A DNA stretch of 64,000 bases from Clostridia bacterium (GCA_017502135.1 JAFVVP010000007.1:124001-188000); one strand, 5' to 3'. Shown: positions 35,590-45,494, numbered from the stretch's first letter. The notes: generated by a model from the sequence alone, not told the origin. A program made the numbers and translations.

Positions 35590-36909
35590 TTAGTTTTTCC
35601 GTATCATTTTTGCGATGAAAAATCCGTCGCATCCGTCCGCATCGGGAAAGAAGGTTCGCGTGCCCGAGGGGACGTCCCCGATCTTGCCAAGAGAAAACGG
35701 CGCGGGGGCAAAATCGGGATTCTCTTTGAGAAAGCGGGTAACGACCTCCTCATTCTCTTTCGGATTGAGCGTGCAGGTGGAATACACGAGCACGCCGCCC
35801 GGGCGTACGTATAGGGAAGCGCCCTTCAGAACGTCGTACTGTACGGACGGGAGAGATTGAATAGCGGAGATCGGTTTGTACTTGATATCGGGCTTTTTAC
35901 CGATCACGCCAAGCCCCGAGCAGGGAGCGTCGCAAAGAACGCGGTCAGCCGTGCCGATGAGCTCCTCGCGCGGATTTTTCGCGTTCTGCGCTTCGGCTGT
36001 GAGATTTTTGATCCCGAGCGCTCCGGCGGTGCGGCGGATGAGAGAGATCTTGTTTTCGTGAAGGTCGAAGGAGTATAACTTGCCGTCGTTGTTCATATCA
36101 ATGGCGGCGGAGAAGGATTTGCCGCCCGGTGCCGCACAGGTGTCGATGACCGTTTCGCCCGGCTTCGGGTCGAGCGCACGGATAGCCAATCGCGAGGCGG
36201 GATCCTGTACGAAGAACAAGCCGGCTTTCACGCCGTCTGCAATATTGGCGGCACTGGATACCGTTATCATATCGTCCGAAAGCGGCGAGATTTCCGGATC
36301 GGCATCTTTGAGATAAGAAAGTGCCTCATCCATGGTCGTTTTGAGTGTGTTAACGCGAACCGTTACGGGCGTATGGCGAAGAAATGCCTCGAGAATGGCG
36401 CCTGCTTTCTCCAAACCGTAACTGTCAATAAAAAATCGGCACAGATCAGTGGGGGTGCTGTACAAAACGGAAAGGTATTCCGCGTTGTTTTCCTCTTTGG
36501 GCAAGGGGATTGTGCATCCCTCCCGTAGAAAGGTGCGGAGAATGGCGTTGATAAAGCCGCGCGTGTGCTTCGGCATAAGGGCTACGGTTTCTGAAACAGC
36601 CGCGTGTGGCGGGATCCGATCCATAAACGCCAGCTGATAAAGACCGAGACGGATGGCGCAGCGCACCGATTCGTCAATTTTCTCGATAGGGCGCGCGGAC
36701 AGATGCGCCATTGTGTAATCGAGTGTAATGGCGCGCTCGATCACGCCGTAGACGAGGGCGGTATAAAGACCGCGATCCGCACCACTCATTTTTGAGTTCG
36801 AAAGAGACGCGTTAATTTCAAGATTGGCGTAACGCCCCTCTTTTTCCCACGCCAGAAGAGAGGCCATGGCGGCCGCGCGCGGGTTTTCGGTCGTTTTTTC
36901 TTTATTCAT
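35590..36909 (-). CDS. rsmB: 16S rRNA (cytosine-C5)-methyltransferase RsmB
   Basis: A 439-residue m5C967 methyltransferase. An N-terminal NusB-like RNA-binding domain (about 10-140) is followed by the Rossmann methyltransferase domain with DTCAAPGGKSFSA, CDAPCSGLGVIGKKPDIK (first catalytic Cys) and VYSTCTLNPKENEEVV (second Cys). ATG 36909 overlaps the fmt stop by 8 bases, implying coupled translation. Confidence 0.96.
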   Translation of the reverse strand: MNKEKTTENPRAAAMASLLAWEKEGRYANLEINASLSNSKMSGADRGLYTALVYGVIERAITLDYTMAHLSARPIEKIDESVRCAIRLGLYQLAFMDRIPPHAAVSETVALMPKHTRGFINAILRTFLREGCTIPLPKEENNAEYLSVLYSTPTDLCRFFIDSYGLEKAGAILEAFLRHTPVTVRVNTLKTTMDEALSYLKDADPEISPLSDDMITVSSAANIADGVKAGLFFVQDPASRLAIRALDPKPGETVIDTCAAPGGKSFSAAIDMNNDGKLYSFDLHENKISLIRRTAGALGIKNLTAEAQNAKNPREELIGTADRVLCDAPCSGLGVIGKKPDIKYKPISAIQSLPSVQYDVLKGASLYVRPGGVLVYSTCTLNPKENEEVVTRFLKENPDFAPAPFSLGKIGDVPSGTRTFFPDADGCDGFFIAKMIRKN

Positions 36910-37849
36910 ACTGCGGTTGTGTGAGGACGTCACCCTCGGCGATGCCACGTCCGTTCAGAAAAGCGGCGGCGGGCATTTTTCCTTTGCCCTCCGGCTGTAC
37001 TTCGGTAATAGCGATCACGCCGTCTTTCGTTGCAACGGCAATCTTGCCGCCGGTGGTTGAGAGGACCGTGCCGGGCGTTTTGTCCGTCTTTTCGTTTGTC
37101 ATACGGGCGGCGAGGATCTTGAGCGTCCGTCCGCTTGGCATAAGTGCTACAGCCCCGGGGATGGGTGAAAGACCGCGAATGTGGTTGAAGACGTCCCGGA
37201 GCGGCGCGTCAAAGGATAAAGCGCAGTCTTTGTTTTCAATCTTTGCGGCGTAAGTGGAAAGAGAGTCATCCTGCGGCGTGCGGGCGGCGGTGCCGTTCTC
37301 AATGGCAAGGAGAGCATCGAGCATGGCGCGGCTTCCTGCCTCTGCCATTTTATCATGCAGCGTTTCAAAATTGTCGTCGTCGGTGATCGGTACTTCCACT
37401 TTCAAGATCATATCACCCGTGTCGAGACCTTCTGCCATATACATGGCGGTCACGCCGGTGAGTGTATCGCCCATGAGGATCGCGCGCTGGATCGGCGCGG
37501 CACCGCGGTGGCGGGGAAGAAGCGATCCGTGGGCGTTGATACATCCGTACTTCGGATAATCGAGAATATACGACGGCAGAATTTTTCCGTAAGCTGCAAC
37601 AACGATTATTTCGGGATCAATAGCGGCAAGCGTATCGGCAAAAGCCCCGTTTTTCATCGTTTCGGGCTGATATACGGGTATGCCCGCTTCGATGGCGTAC
37701 TCCTTTACGGGGGGCGGCGTCAGGATTTTTTTGCGCCCTTTCGGCTTGTCCGGCTGGGTTACGACCGCCGCGATCTCGTGTCCGTTCTCATGGAGCGCTT
37801 CGAGAATCGTTTTGGCAAAGTCCGGCGTTCCCATAAATAAAACTTTCAT
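36902..37849 (-). CDS. fmt: Methionyl-tRNA formyltransferase
   Basis: 315 residues. Formylates initiator Met-tRNA using 10-formyl-THF. MKVLFMGTPDFA start, PDKPKGR, catalytic region with GCINAHGSLLPRHRGAAPI and a C-terminal OB domain (LSPIPGAVALM). It lies next to def, which removes the formyl group, and draws on the 10-formyl-THF made by fhs elsewhere in the window. Confidence 0.97.
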   Translation of the reverse strand: MKVLFMGTPDFAKTILEALHENGHEIAAVVTQPDKPKGRKKILTPPPVKEYAIEAGIPVYQPETMKNGAFADTLAAIDPEIIVVAAYGKILPSYILDYPKYGCINAHGSLLPRHRGAAPIQRAILMGDTLTGVTAMYMAEGLDTGDMILKVEVPITDDDNFETLHDKMAEAGSRAMLDALLAIENGTAARTPQDDSLSTYAAKIENKDCALSFDAPLRDVFNHIRGLSPIPGAVALMPSGRTLKILAARMTNEKTDKTPGTVLSTTGGKIAVATKDGVIAITEVQPEGKGKMPAAAFLNGRGIAEGDVLTQPQYE

Positions 37850-37868
37850 TCGTTTATCCCTTCGTTTG

Positions 37869-38348
37869 TCAGCCGATGTTTTCCTTGATCTCCTCGGGCG
37901 TCAGCATATGAACGGCATTATCCTTGAAGAGTACGCCGTCCAGATGATCGATCTCGTGGCAGAACGCGCGTGCGAGAAGTCCCGTGCCGGTAACCGTGTA
38001 CGTCTCTCCGTTTCGGTTCATGGCGCGGACGGTTACCTTCATCGGGCGATCGGTGATGCCCCACTGTTCGGGCACGGAAAGGCAGCCTTCCAGCTCGTTC
38101 TGCTTACCCTCGCGTTCAATGATTTCGGGGTTGATGAGTTCGTACAGCTGACCGTCCACCACCTCTACAAGAGCGATACGGCGCAGTACGCCCACCTGCG
38201 GCGCGGCAAGACCGACGCCGTTTGCATCGTGGAGGGTTTCGAGCATATCGTCGAGAAGCTGAAGAATTCGGGGTGTGATCGCCTCAACGGGGCGGCAGAT
38301 TTTGCGGAGAACTTCGTCTCCCTCTTTTACTATATTCAAAATAGCCAT
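37869..38348 (-). CDS. def: Peptide deformylase
   Basis: A 159-residue metallo-enzyme removing the N-formyl group from nascent proteins. All three motifs are present: GVGLAAPQVG, EGCLSVPE (metal Cys) and CHEIDHLDG (two metal His and the catalytic Glu). Confidence 0.97.
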   Translation of the reverse strand: MAILNIVKEGDEVLRKICRPVEAITPRILQLLDDMLETLHDANGVGLAAPQVGVLRRIALVEVVDGQLYELINPEIIEREGKQNELEGCLSVPEQWGITDRPMKVTVRAMNRNGETYTVTGTGLLARAFCHEIDHLDGVLFKDNAVHMLTPEEIKENIG

Positions 38349-38370
38349 AATAACATCCTCGCTTTTAAAA

Positions 38371-40893
38371 TCAAAGTGTATTGGGGTTCAGATCTGCCGA
38401 GATAGTGAGCCGCTTTCCTGTGCCTTTGCCGAATTCGGTCAGTATATCGGAGATAAACTGACGGGCACGTCGGTTCAGTCGGCACTTAATAACTATGCGA
38501 TTGCGGCAAACGCCCTGAATCTTGTATACGGGGGCTTCAAACGGACCGAACAGAATCATTTTTATATCTGCGTACTCGCCCGATACCGCCGAGGCGATCC
38601 ACTCGCGAAGTCGGACTGTGGCACTCCCGAGAAGCGCTTCGTCGCGGCTCGATAGAGTGATGACGGCAATATCGCAAAACGGCGGGAAGAGAAGCGACTC
38701 TCTCACGCGGATCTCGCGGCGGTAAAATTCCTTGTAATCCTGGTTGGCGGCAAGCGTCAAAACGTCGTTTGACGGGTTGAACGTCTGCACGACGGCAGTC
38801 CCCGGCTTATCGGCTCTGCCGGCTCTGCCGATCACCTGCGTGAGCATAGAGAACGTGCGCTCCGAGGCGCGGTAGTCGTCGAGATACAAAGACGCATCTG
38901 CGTTGATGACACCTACGAGAGTAACGGCGGGGAAGTCGTGTCCTTTCGTTACCATTTGCGTGCCGAGAAGCACGTCGGCGTCCCCTTTGCGGAATGAGCC
39001 TAAAAGCTCCTCGTGCGAGAATTTCGTCTGCGTCGTGTCCATGTCCATGCGAATCACGCGCGGGGACGGGGTGAGGTTTTGGAGTTCTCCCTCTACCATC
39101 TGCGTGCCGTATCCGCGGAAATGGAAATGTACGCTCTCGCACGCGGGGCATTTATCGGGCACGCGGGATCTGTAACCGCAGTAGTGGCAGGTCAGTACAC
39201 CGTTTTCCGTTCTCGTTTGGCGGTATTCCTCCGCCGATTCGCTCTCGCCGAGCGGTCGGAAGACGTGGTAAGTAAGAGAGACGGAGCAGTTAGGACATTT
39301 GAGCGCCTCACCGCAGGTGCGGCACGTGATAAAGCTGTTGTATCCGCGCCGATTGAGAAACAGGATCGCCTGCTCGGAGGCAGCCACCGTTTCTGCAAGG
39401 CGTTCTTTAAGGAGCGATCCCAGGGGCGAGGACGCGCCGCCCGCCGGCTCACCGCGCATATCGGTGATAACGACGTGCGGAAGCGTTGCTTTGCCGTATC
39501 GCTTTTTCATCTCAATGAGCGTGTATTTGCCGCTCATCGCCTTGTAATAGCTGGCGACGGACGGCGTGGCGGACGCAAGGAGCATCAGCGCGTTGTGCCG
39601 TCCACACCTAAAGCGCGCGATATCGTGGGCAAGATATTTCGGGTTCGTGTCGGATTTGTAGGTGTGCTCCTGCTCCTCGTCGATGACGATAAGGCCGATG
39701 TTAGAAAGCGGAGCAAAAACAGCAGAGCGTGTGCCGATGACCACGTCGGCGAGTCCGTCGCGGATACGCCGCCACGCATCGTACCGTTCTCCCGCGGAAA
39801 GGGAGGAATGAATGACGGCAACACGGTCGCCGTACCGTGCGAGGAAGATGCCGACCATCTGCGGCGTGAGCGAAATTTCGGGGACGAGCACGATAGCACC
39901 GCGCCCGTCAAGACGCACGCGGTCGATCATAGAAAGGATCACGCGTGTTTTTCCGCTACCGGTTACTCCGTGCAGGAGCGCCGCTTTCGGCTCACCCGAT
40001 CCGTACAGCGACGTGAGCGTGTCATACGCTGTCTTTTGTTCTTCGGAGAGCGGACTGTCGCCGACGTCGGGCGGCGTTTGTCTTTCGGAGAATGGGTTGC
40101 GGAAATCATCCTCGAGCCGTTCGGTAATGAGACCTTTTTTGAGAAGAGCGGTGATCTGCACGCGGGAGGTTCCCGTGAGTGCTATGAGATCCGCTTCGAG
40201 CATCTCGCCGTTTTTGAAAAGGCTTTGCAAAATTTCCGCCTGCGCTTTTGAGCGCTGCCCGCGGAGCGCTTGACTGAGGGATTTTTGATCGGAAACAGTG
40301 GAAGACAGTGCATAGAAGCGGCGGTAGCGCTCATTTTTCTTTTCGCGCACTTCCGTTTCTCGCGTGAGAAGACCTGCACGTACGAGCGCCGCTAAGAGGT
40401 CCGCGCATTCCGTCCCGAATTCTGATCTCAGGCGCGTACCGGAGACGCGTCCTCTTGCCGCGACAAAAGAGTAAACGAACGATGCTTTATCAACGAGTTT
40501 TTGTAGTTTCGGCTCGGCGTCCTCAAGGAGGCACGCGGTGTAGTACTCCGTAATTTTGGAAATCGCGGCGGCGGGGATCACCGTTCTGACGGCATCGCCG
40601 ACGGTACAGAGGGTGTAATCCTTCATAAAGGTGCACAGCGCCAGCATTTCCTCGGTGAGAACAGTGCCATTCTCCGAGAGGGAAAGGATCGGCTTTACGT
40701 GCTCGCGCGCGGAATCTGTTTTGAGTTCCACGACGACCGCCGACACCTTGCGGTTGGATACACCGTAGGGAACGCTTACGAGCATACCGCGCCTGATACT
40801 GTCCGACAGTTCGGCGGGCACGTAATAATCGTACGGCCGATCGGCGTGATACGGCACGTCCAGAATATGGACGGTGGCAAAAAGCTCGCTCAT
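38371..40893 (-). CDS. priA: Primosomal protein N' (PriA helicase)
   Basis: 840 residues. Restarts stalled replication forks. N-terminal DNA-binding domain (VPYHADRPYDYYVP), Walker A GVTGSGKTR, Walker B VIDEEQEHTYK, a zinc-binding insert with paired cysteines (CRTCGEALKCPNC, then CHYCGYRSRVPDKCPAC), and C-terminal helicase motifs such as GTQMVTKGHDFP and VIGRAGRADKPG. Somewhat longer than E. coli PriA, as usual for Bacillota. A coaBC gene, often just upstream in B. subtilis, is not here. Confidence 0.97.
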   Translation of the reverse strand: MSELFATVHILDVPYHADRPYDYYVPAELSDSIRRGMLVSVPYGVSNRKVSAVVVELKTDSAREHVKPILSLSENGTVLTEEMLALCTFMKDYTLCTVGDAVRTVIPAAAISKITEYYTACLLEDAEPKLQKLVDKASFVYSFVAARGRVSGTRLRSEFGTECADLLAALVRAGLLTRETEVREKKNERYRRFYALSSTVSDQKSLSQALRGQRSKAQAEILQSLFKNGEMLEADLIALTGTSRVQITALLKKGLITERLEDDFRNPFSERQTPPDVGDSPLSEEQKTAYDTLTSLYGSGEPKAALLHGVTGSGKTRVILSMIDRVRLDGRGAIVLVPEISLTPQMVGIFLARYGDRVAVIHSSLSAGERYDAWRRIRDGLADVVIGTRSAVFAPLSNIGLIVIDEEQEHTYKSDTNPKYLAHDIARFRCGRHNALMLLASATPSVASYYKAMSGKYTLIEMKKRYGKATLPHVVITDMRGEPAGGASSPLGSLLKERLAETVAASEQAILFLNRRGYNSFITCRTCGEALKCPNCSVSLTYHVFRPLGESESAEEYRQTRTENGVLTCHYCGYRSRVPDKCPACESVHFHFRGYGTQMVEGELQNLTPSPRVIRMDMDTTQTKFSHEELLGSFRKGDADVLLGTQMVTKGHDFPAVTLVGVINADASLYLDDYRASERTFSMLTQVIGRAGRADKPGTAVVQTFNPSNDVLTLAANQDYKEFYRREIRVRESLLFPPFCDIAVITLSSRDEALLGSATVRLREWIASAVSGEYADIKMILFGPFEAPVYKIQGVCRNRIVIKCRLNRRARQFISDILTEFGKGTGKRLTISADLNPNTL

Positions 40894-40971
40894 GGTGATC
40901 TCCTTTCCTCAGATTTCCGATATTCGGATAAAAGTCATGCCTGCCGCCCCGCGGCAGGCATGGTGTAATCT

Positions 40972-41289
40972 TTAGGGATTTACTTCTTCGGCCTCTTGGG
41001 CGGCGGTTTCTTCAAGCGGAGCGTCCTCGCCTGCTGCCACGATGGCGAACTCACCCTCGTGGATACGGTTGATTGCTGTCTTTACAGCCTTTTCGTCTCG
41101 GTATTCACGCTTGATCATGGAAATAAGACTTTTGTCCGTTTCTTTGTTGGCGATCAGCTTTTCAGCGTATTCGCGCTGCTTTACGTATTCATCCGTGAGG
41201 ATGCGGGCACATTTTGAGGTTGCGATAACGAGCGTATAGCGGTTGAATTTTCCGTTTTTGGACAAATCGCTGTTGGACGGATAGATCAT
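40972..41289 (-). CDS. rpoZ: RNA polymerase omega subunit
   Basis: 105 residues. The omega core is recognisable (RYTLVIATSKCARILTDEY, then DEKAVKTAINRIHEGE) with an acidic tail. It stabilises beta-prime in RNA polymerase. ATG 41289 has AGAGGAA 7 bases upstream; the frame reaches 41325 but that start has no support. Between gmk and priA as in B. subtilis. Confidence 0.92.
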   Translation of the reverse strand: MIYPSNSDLSKNGKFNRYTLVIATSKCARILTDEYVKQREYAEKLIANKETDKSLISMIKREYRDEKAVKTAINRIHEGEFAIVAAGEDAPLEETAAQEAEEVNP

Positions 41290-41353
41290 AGTATTCCTCT
41301 TTCTCCCGTTGCGGGTATCAGTCATTTATATGGATGTACAAATTTTTCTTTTA

Positions 41354-41968
41354 TTATTCGTTAAAAAAGGAGTCGGTGGTGTCTCTCATGCGGGGGGAGC
41401 GGTGGTGTTCCGCCGAGAGAATTTCTCTGATGAGGGCGGCGCATTTCTCCGCGCCGTCATTCTCGTTCACGACGACGTAATCATACCGCTCGGCGAGGCC
41501 AAGCTCCTCACGTGCACGTGCGAGGCGGGTCTTGATAACGTCATCCGTCTCCGTGCCGCGGCCGCGGAGTCTTGCCTCCAGCGTTTTGCCGTCCGGCGGC
41601 AAAAGCATAATGGTGAGCGCATCGGGAAACTGCTTTTTCACCTGCATGGCGCCATCCGTCTCAATCTCCAAAATCAGATCGTGGCCGGCGGAGAGCACTC
41701 GATCCGCTTCGGATCTTAAGGTGCCGTAATAGTTGCCGCAGTATACGGTGTGCTCAAGAATTTCGCCGTGTGCCAGCGCTTCCTCGAAATCGTCGCGTGT
41801 CATGAAGTAATACTGCACGCCGTCCTCCTCACCGGGGCGCGGAGAACGCGTGGTGGCAGATACGGAAAAACCGAGATCGGGGAGCATTTCCCTGAGAAGT
41901 TTTACGACGGTGCCCTTGCCGCTTCCGGCAGGCCCCGAGATTACGATAAGAAGGCCGTTTTTACTCAT
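41354..41968 (-). CDS. gmk: Guanylate kinase
   Basis: 204 residues. Phosphorylates GMP to GDP. P-loop SGPAGSGKGTVVKLL, GMP-binding TTRSPRPGEEDGVQYYF, YGTLR and LILEIETDGAMQVK, plus the lid region RLRGRGTETDD. ATG 41968 overlaps the remA end by 8 bases with GGGAG upstream; a GTG 12 bases further up is an alternative. Confidence 0.97.
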   Translation of the reverse strand: MSKNGLLIVISGPAGSGKGTVVKLLREMLPDLGFSVSATTRSPRPGEEDGVQYYFMTRDDFEEALAHGEILEHTVYCGNYYGTLRSEADRVLSAGHDLILEIETDGAMQVKKQFPDALTIMLLPPDGKTLEARLRGRGTETDDVIKTRLARAREELGLAERYDYVVVNENDGAEKCAALIREILSAEHHRSPRMRDTTDSFFNE

Positions 41969-42242
41969 GGGCTCCCTCACTTTGTTCGTCGGAGTTTTGA
42001 TCTTCCGAATTTCCGCTCATACGTGCGGCGAGCGTTTCGGCAGGCAAGGCTGAAAGAATTACGTGGTCGCTGTCCATAATGAGCACCGACTTCGTTTTTT
42101 TGCCGCAGGTGCAGTCGATTGCGCGTCCGCTCTCGCGGCTGTCCTGAATAAGCCGCTTGATCGGTGCGGATTCGGGGGAAGCCAAAGCGACGATCCGCTC
42201 GGCGGAGATCATATTGGAAAAACCGATGTTAATAAATCTCAT
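41961..42242 (-). CDS. remA: RemA/DUF370 regulatory protein
   Basis: 93 residues. The core matches RemA: INIGFSNMISAERIVALASP, APIKRLIQDSRESGRAID, KTKSVLIMDSDHVILSALP. In B. subtilis RemA is a DNA-binding activator of matrix and osmoprotection genes and lies between yloC and gmk, exactly as here. An acidic 20-residue tail is extra. Confidence 0.94.
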   Translation of the reverse strand: MRFINIGFSNMISAERIVALASPESAPIKRLIQDSRESGRAIDCTCGKKTKSVLIMDSDHVILSALPAETLAARMSGNSEDQNSDEQSEGAHE

Positions 42243-42253
42243 ACTGTTAAACC

Positions 42254-43147
42254 TTATTCAATGTTTTGAATCTGTTCGCGGATTTTTTCAAGTTCGCTCT
42301 TCATATCGACGACGAGGCGTGCGATGGCGGCGTTGTTGGCCTTGGAACCGATCGTGTTCGTTTCGCGATTCATTTCCTGGAGTAAGAAGTCGAGCTTGCG
42401 TCCTGCCGGTTCGGGGCTCTCAAGAATTTCCGCGAGAGCGGAGAAGTGGGAGTTCAATCTTACGAGTTCCTCGTCGATCGCGGCGCGGTCGGCAAAAATG
42501 GCGACCTCGGTGAGGATGCGCTGTTCGTCGATCTGAATGGTGTAATTTTCGAGCAACTGGTGGATACGCGTGTCAAGCTTCGTCTTGTAGCCGTCGATAT
42601 CCTTTTCAGAGAGGATTTTCACCTCGGCGGCGCACGCCTTGATCTTTTCCGCTTTGGCGAGAATGTCTACTTTGAGATTTTCGCCCTCACGTTCTCTTGC
42701 GGAGAGGAAGGCGTCAATCGCACACGAGAGAACGGCTTTAATGTCGTTCCAGTCACGCTCCATATCGTCCTCGGGCTTCTTTATGAGGAAGAGATCACGG
42801 TTGCCCGCCACGGACATAACGGAAATATCGTCCTTGAGACCGAAACGGTTGCGCAGGGTGTAGAGCGCATCAAGATAGGATTCGGTAAGCGCTCCGTCAA
42901 GGGTGATCTGCATACCGTCCTGCTCAAGCACGTCGATGCCGATATATACTTCAATTTTGCCGCGGACGATACCGCGCTCCGTCAGATACGCCTTGATTTT
43001 TTCCTCAAGGAAAGAGTAGGCGCGGGGAAGACGTACGCTGCAGTCCAGAAAACGGCTGTTTACACTTTTGATTTCGGCTGTAATATCCTTCGAGCCGGAG
43101 GCGGAGAGTGCCCTTGCCCGACCGAAAGCAGTCATACTTTTAAGCAT
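42254..43147 (-). CDS. yicC: YicC-family endoribonuclease
   Basis: 297 residues. N-terminal MLKSMTAFGRA, then EIKSVNSRFLDCSVRLP; C-terminal RKLDFLLQEMNRETNTIGSK, the strongest family signature. YicC proteins have been linked to RNA cleavage and small-RNA turnover. It is the first gene of the long operon, with a strong promoter 75 bases upstream. ATG 43147 has GGGAGG upstream. Confidence 0.95.
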   Translation of the reverse strand: MLKSMTAFGRARALSASGSKDITAEIKSVNSRFLDCSVRLPRAYSFLEEKIKAYLTERGIVRGKIEVYIGIDVLEQDGMQITLDGALTESYLDALYTLRNRFGLKDDISVMSVAGNRDLFLIKKPEDDMERDWNDIKAVLSCAIDAFLSAREREGENLKVDILAKAEKIKACAAEVKILSEKDIDGYKTKLDTRIHQLLENYTIQIDEQRILTEVAIFADRAAIDEELVRLNSHFSALAEILESPEPAGRKLDFLLQEMNRETNTIGSKANNAAIARLVVDMKSELEKIREQIQNIE

Positions 43148-43221
43148 TTGTTTCAAAGCCTCCCGAAGCGGGAGTATTCTCCTTTGCAGACGCAATTTTT
43201 ATATAAAGATATACTAAATAT

Positions 43222-43251
43222 ATTATAATCTATCTTCGCGCTCTTTGTCAA
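43222..43251 (-). promoter_or_regulatory. Promoter of the yicC-to-spoVM operon
   Basis: On the minus strand TTGACA (43246-43251), an 18-base spacer and TATAAT (43222-43227). No terminator is visible between here and 29975, so about 13 kb may be one transcript. Confidence 0.87.
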
Positions 43252-43280
43252 CTTTATCCGTATATTTTTGGCAAAAACAT

Positions 43281-43310
43281 AAAAAACAGGCGTATTTTAC
43301 GCCTGTTTTT
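43281..43310 (-). terminator. Terminator of the DUF5685-dnaJ-membrane protein operon
   Basis: Stem AACAGGCGT / ACGCCTGTT with loop ATTTT, A-run before and T-run after, so effective on either strand. Confidence 0.88.
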
Positions 43311-43344
43311 TGCTATTTGTGTAACGATTCTAAAAGATCGTCCG

Positions 43345-43890
43345 TCAGTCACGGAGATTTTTAATTCTGAGGCGCCGTCTGAGGCGAATGAGATACGTCG
43401 TAATACACGCAGTAAGACAGAGATCATACAGAACGAATACGATGACGGCGAGTACCGTTTCGACGATCGCCAAGCCGTATCCCGCACCGGTCAGTCCCAG
43501 CACCTTTTGGGCGATGAGGACAAAGAGAAACTGCTCGGCCGTAAAGAACAAAATTTTCAAAGCCCAACCGGCAATCGGGCGGAGTTTTTCAAGCCCTGCC
43601 TTCACGATGGGGTAAAACCCGCCGAGGAGATACAAAAGCGCCGCGGATTTTGAGGGGAGAAAGAGAAACGAAAGAAGGGAGGTAGCCGCCCAGACGAGCC
43701 ACGCCCACGGAATGCCGATCTCGATGACCGAAAATACGATACAGAGGGAAGAAAGGAGCATCATCGAGAGATCAAGGATCTCCGTGAGAGCGCCGACGAG
43801 CATAAAAACGACGCCCAAGGCGGTCAAAAAACTGCATACGGCGAGACGCCGTGTGGTGAGCGCGCCTTTCGTCAGAAATGTTTTTTTCAT
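43345..43890 (-). CDS. Membrane protein of unknown function
   Basis: 181 residues with five to six hydrophobic helices (for example SFLTALGVVFMLVGALTEIL, SVIEIGIPWAWLVWAATSLL) and a basic C-terminus. The size and the Arg/Leu start (TTRRLAVCSFLTALGVVFM) recall S-components of ECF vitamin transporters, but no binding motif is clear and no ECF ATPases are nearby. It is probably the last gene of the DUF5685-dnaJ operon. Confidence 0.7.
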   Translation of the reverse strand: MKKTFLTKGALTTRRLAVCSFLTALGVVFMLVGALTEILDLSMMLLSSLCIVFSVIEIGIPWAWLVWAATSLLSFLFLPSKSAALLYLLGGFYPIVKAGLEKLRPIAGWALKILFFTAEQFLFVLIAQKVLGLTGAGYGLAIVETVLAVIVFVLYDLCLTACITTYLIRLRRRLRIKNLRD

Positions 43891-43903
43891 TGATATTTCA
43901 CCG

Positions 43904-44521
43904 TCAGCAGCAGCGGATCAGGTCGCCGCCGCAGCATTCACAAAGACAGTCCGCACAGATGAGTGTGGAACATAAATCGCAGCTCGAGCAGGAGGAATAC
44001 TGCCTTGTCGTATAGGGTGATCCGTAGTGTGAGGCGTTTGCCCGCATCTGCTGTTTGGCTTCCCTGTATTCGAGATTCGTAGGGTCGAGGTATGCGGCGG
44101 TTTCGATATATTTCTGTGCATCAAACACGAAGCCGCGCTTCAGAAGAACGCATCCTTTGAGGAAATTCCATTCCGCGCCGCGACCGCTTTGCGGCGTGGC
44201 ATCGAGGATCAGCTCCGCTTCGGAAAAATGCCCCTCGTTCATTAATCGACGGACGTTTGCAAAATCGGAGGACGTGCCGTTTTGTGAGTAGAATCCGCCC
44301 GCGGAACCGTAGTGCGAGCCCGTGCTGCCGCCGGCGCGCTCATTCTGGATGGCGTCGTAGGCCTCGTTGATCTCTTTCATTTTCTCCTCGGCTACGTCCG
44401 CGAGATTGCTGTTGGCGTAGTTGTCCGGATGGTATTTTCGCGCCAAAGCGCGGTAGGCTTTCTTTATTTCGTCGTCCGTTGCGTTGCGCGCAACGCCAAG
44501 TATGGTATACGGATCTTTCAT
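43904..44521 (-). CDS. J-domain protein with Cys-rich tail
   Basis: 205 residues. A complete N-terminal J domain ([27 protein letters not shown] with the HPD triad, INEAYDAI), a Gly/Ser linker, a TPR-like helical segment (about 95-160) and a tail packed with Cys ([21 protein letters not shown]). It probably activates a DnaK ATPase; the tail may bind zinc. It lacks the G/F and zinc-finger architecture of true DnaJ. The partner gene upstream encodes a DUF5685-like protein, an association I recall from other clostridia. Confidence 0.88.
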   Translation of the reverse strand: MKDPYTILGVARNATDDEIKKAYRALARKYHPDNYANSNLADVAEEKMKEINEAYDAIQNERAGGSTGSHYGSAGGFYSQNGTSSDFANVRRLMNEGHFSEAELILDATPQSGRGAEWNFLKGCVLLKRGFVFDAQKYIETAAYLDPTNLEYREAKQQMRANASHYGSPYTTRQYSSCSSCDLCSTLICADCLCECCGGDLIRCC

Positions 44522-44570
44522 ATACGTCTCCCCCGAAGGGCATCCTTTCCCGAATAGTCTGTACGACCGA

Positions 44571-45494
44571 TTAAGTAAGCGCCAAAACGCGGCGAAGCTC
44601 CTCGGGCATGCCGAGATAGGCTATGTTCTTTATAATGCCTGCCGTTTGTGGCTGACAGCGGGTGAAATCAATCAGCTCCAGCGCGTTTTGCAGTTTTGAT
44701 AAGTCGTTCAGCGCCGAGATATAAATGCTTTCCGCGATGTCAGTTGTAAGGCGCGTCCTCGTTTGTGTGCGTCCCCCGCGGTCCGAGAAAGTCCTTTTTG
44801 CAAGAAGCGAGGATACGTCCCCATCTCCGGCGTAGAGTCGGAGAATCGGATTGTATTGACCGGATACGGCGTCATCTGCGGCGTCATCCGCGGCGTCTGT
44901 AACGTAGATGAATCTGCCGACGGCACGGCCGACTTCGTGGGCGATGCACCGCTCGGTGTTGGTAAGACCGTAGGCAAAAACCGTGCCGAGTACGTCGCCG
45001 AACTTTTCCGCTGTCTCATCAAGTGAGGCGCATCCTTCGTTTTCCAAAGCGGAGAGCGCGGTGAGCGATTTTGTGATCTCCCCCTCGAGATCACCCATGC
45101 CGTCCGCACGGCGGCGGACGGCGCGCGCGCCGGGTACGAGCATTTTTGCACGGAGACGTTTTCTGCCCGATTCATCGGCGATATCGTCTTTGAGTTTCGC
45201 AAAATTCAGAATCGCGGCGGCGCGTGCGGTGTATGCGAACACGTCGCTGTCCTTCGCCATTGTCCGTTTTTTCAGAGGATGGACGGCACAGCGGTGACGC
45301 TCAATCTCAAAGGGAATTCCGAGAAGAGCCGCGCGGAACGCGGCGAGAAATACGAAATCGTAACTGAGAGAGAGGCGGGAAGCACAGCCGGTGTGTTGTC
45401 CCATAGCACGGCAAAGTCCGCAGTAGATACTGCGGTAAAGCTCGTTCTCCGAAACGAGCATCTGTCCGACCAGCGGACGGATATATCCGAACAT
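44571..45494 (-). CDS. DUF5685-like protein
   Basis: 307 residues, soluble and helical, starting [20 protein letters not shown], with [12 protein letters not shown] typical of DUF5685. Conserved Asp-rich patches ([19 protein letters not shown]) recall the metal-binding aspartates of prenyl-synthase-like all-alpha folds. Function unknown. Start 45494 has AAGGGGG upstream. Forms an operon with the J-domain gene. Confidence 0.82.
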   Translation of the reverse strand: MFGYIRPLVGQMLVSENELYRSIYCGLCRAMGQHTGCASRLSLSYDFVFLAAFRAALLGIPFEIERHRCAVHPLKKRTMAKDSDVFAYTARAAAILNFAKLKDDIADESGRKRLRAKMLVPGARAVRRRADGMGDLEGEITKSLTALSALENEGCASLDETAEKFGDVLGTVFAYGLTNTERCIAHEVGRAVGRFIYVTDAADDAADDAVSGQYNPILRLYAGDGDVSSLLAKRTFSDRGGRTQTRTRLTTDIAESIYISALNDLSKLQNALELIDFTRCQPQTAGIIKNIAYLGMPEELRRVLALT

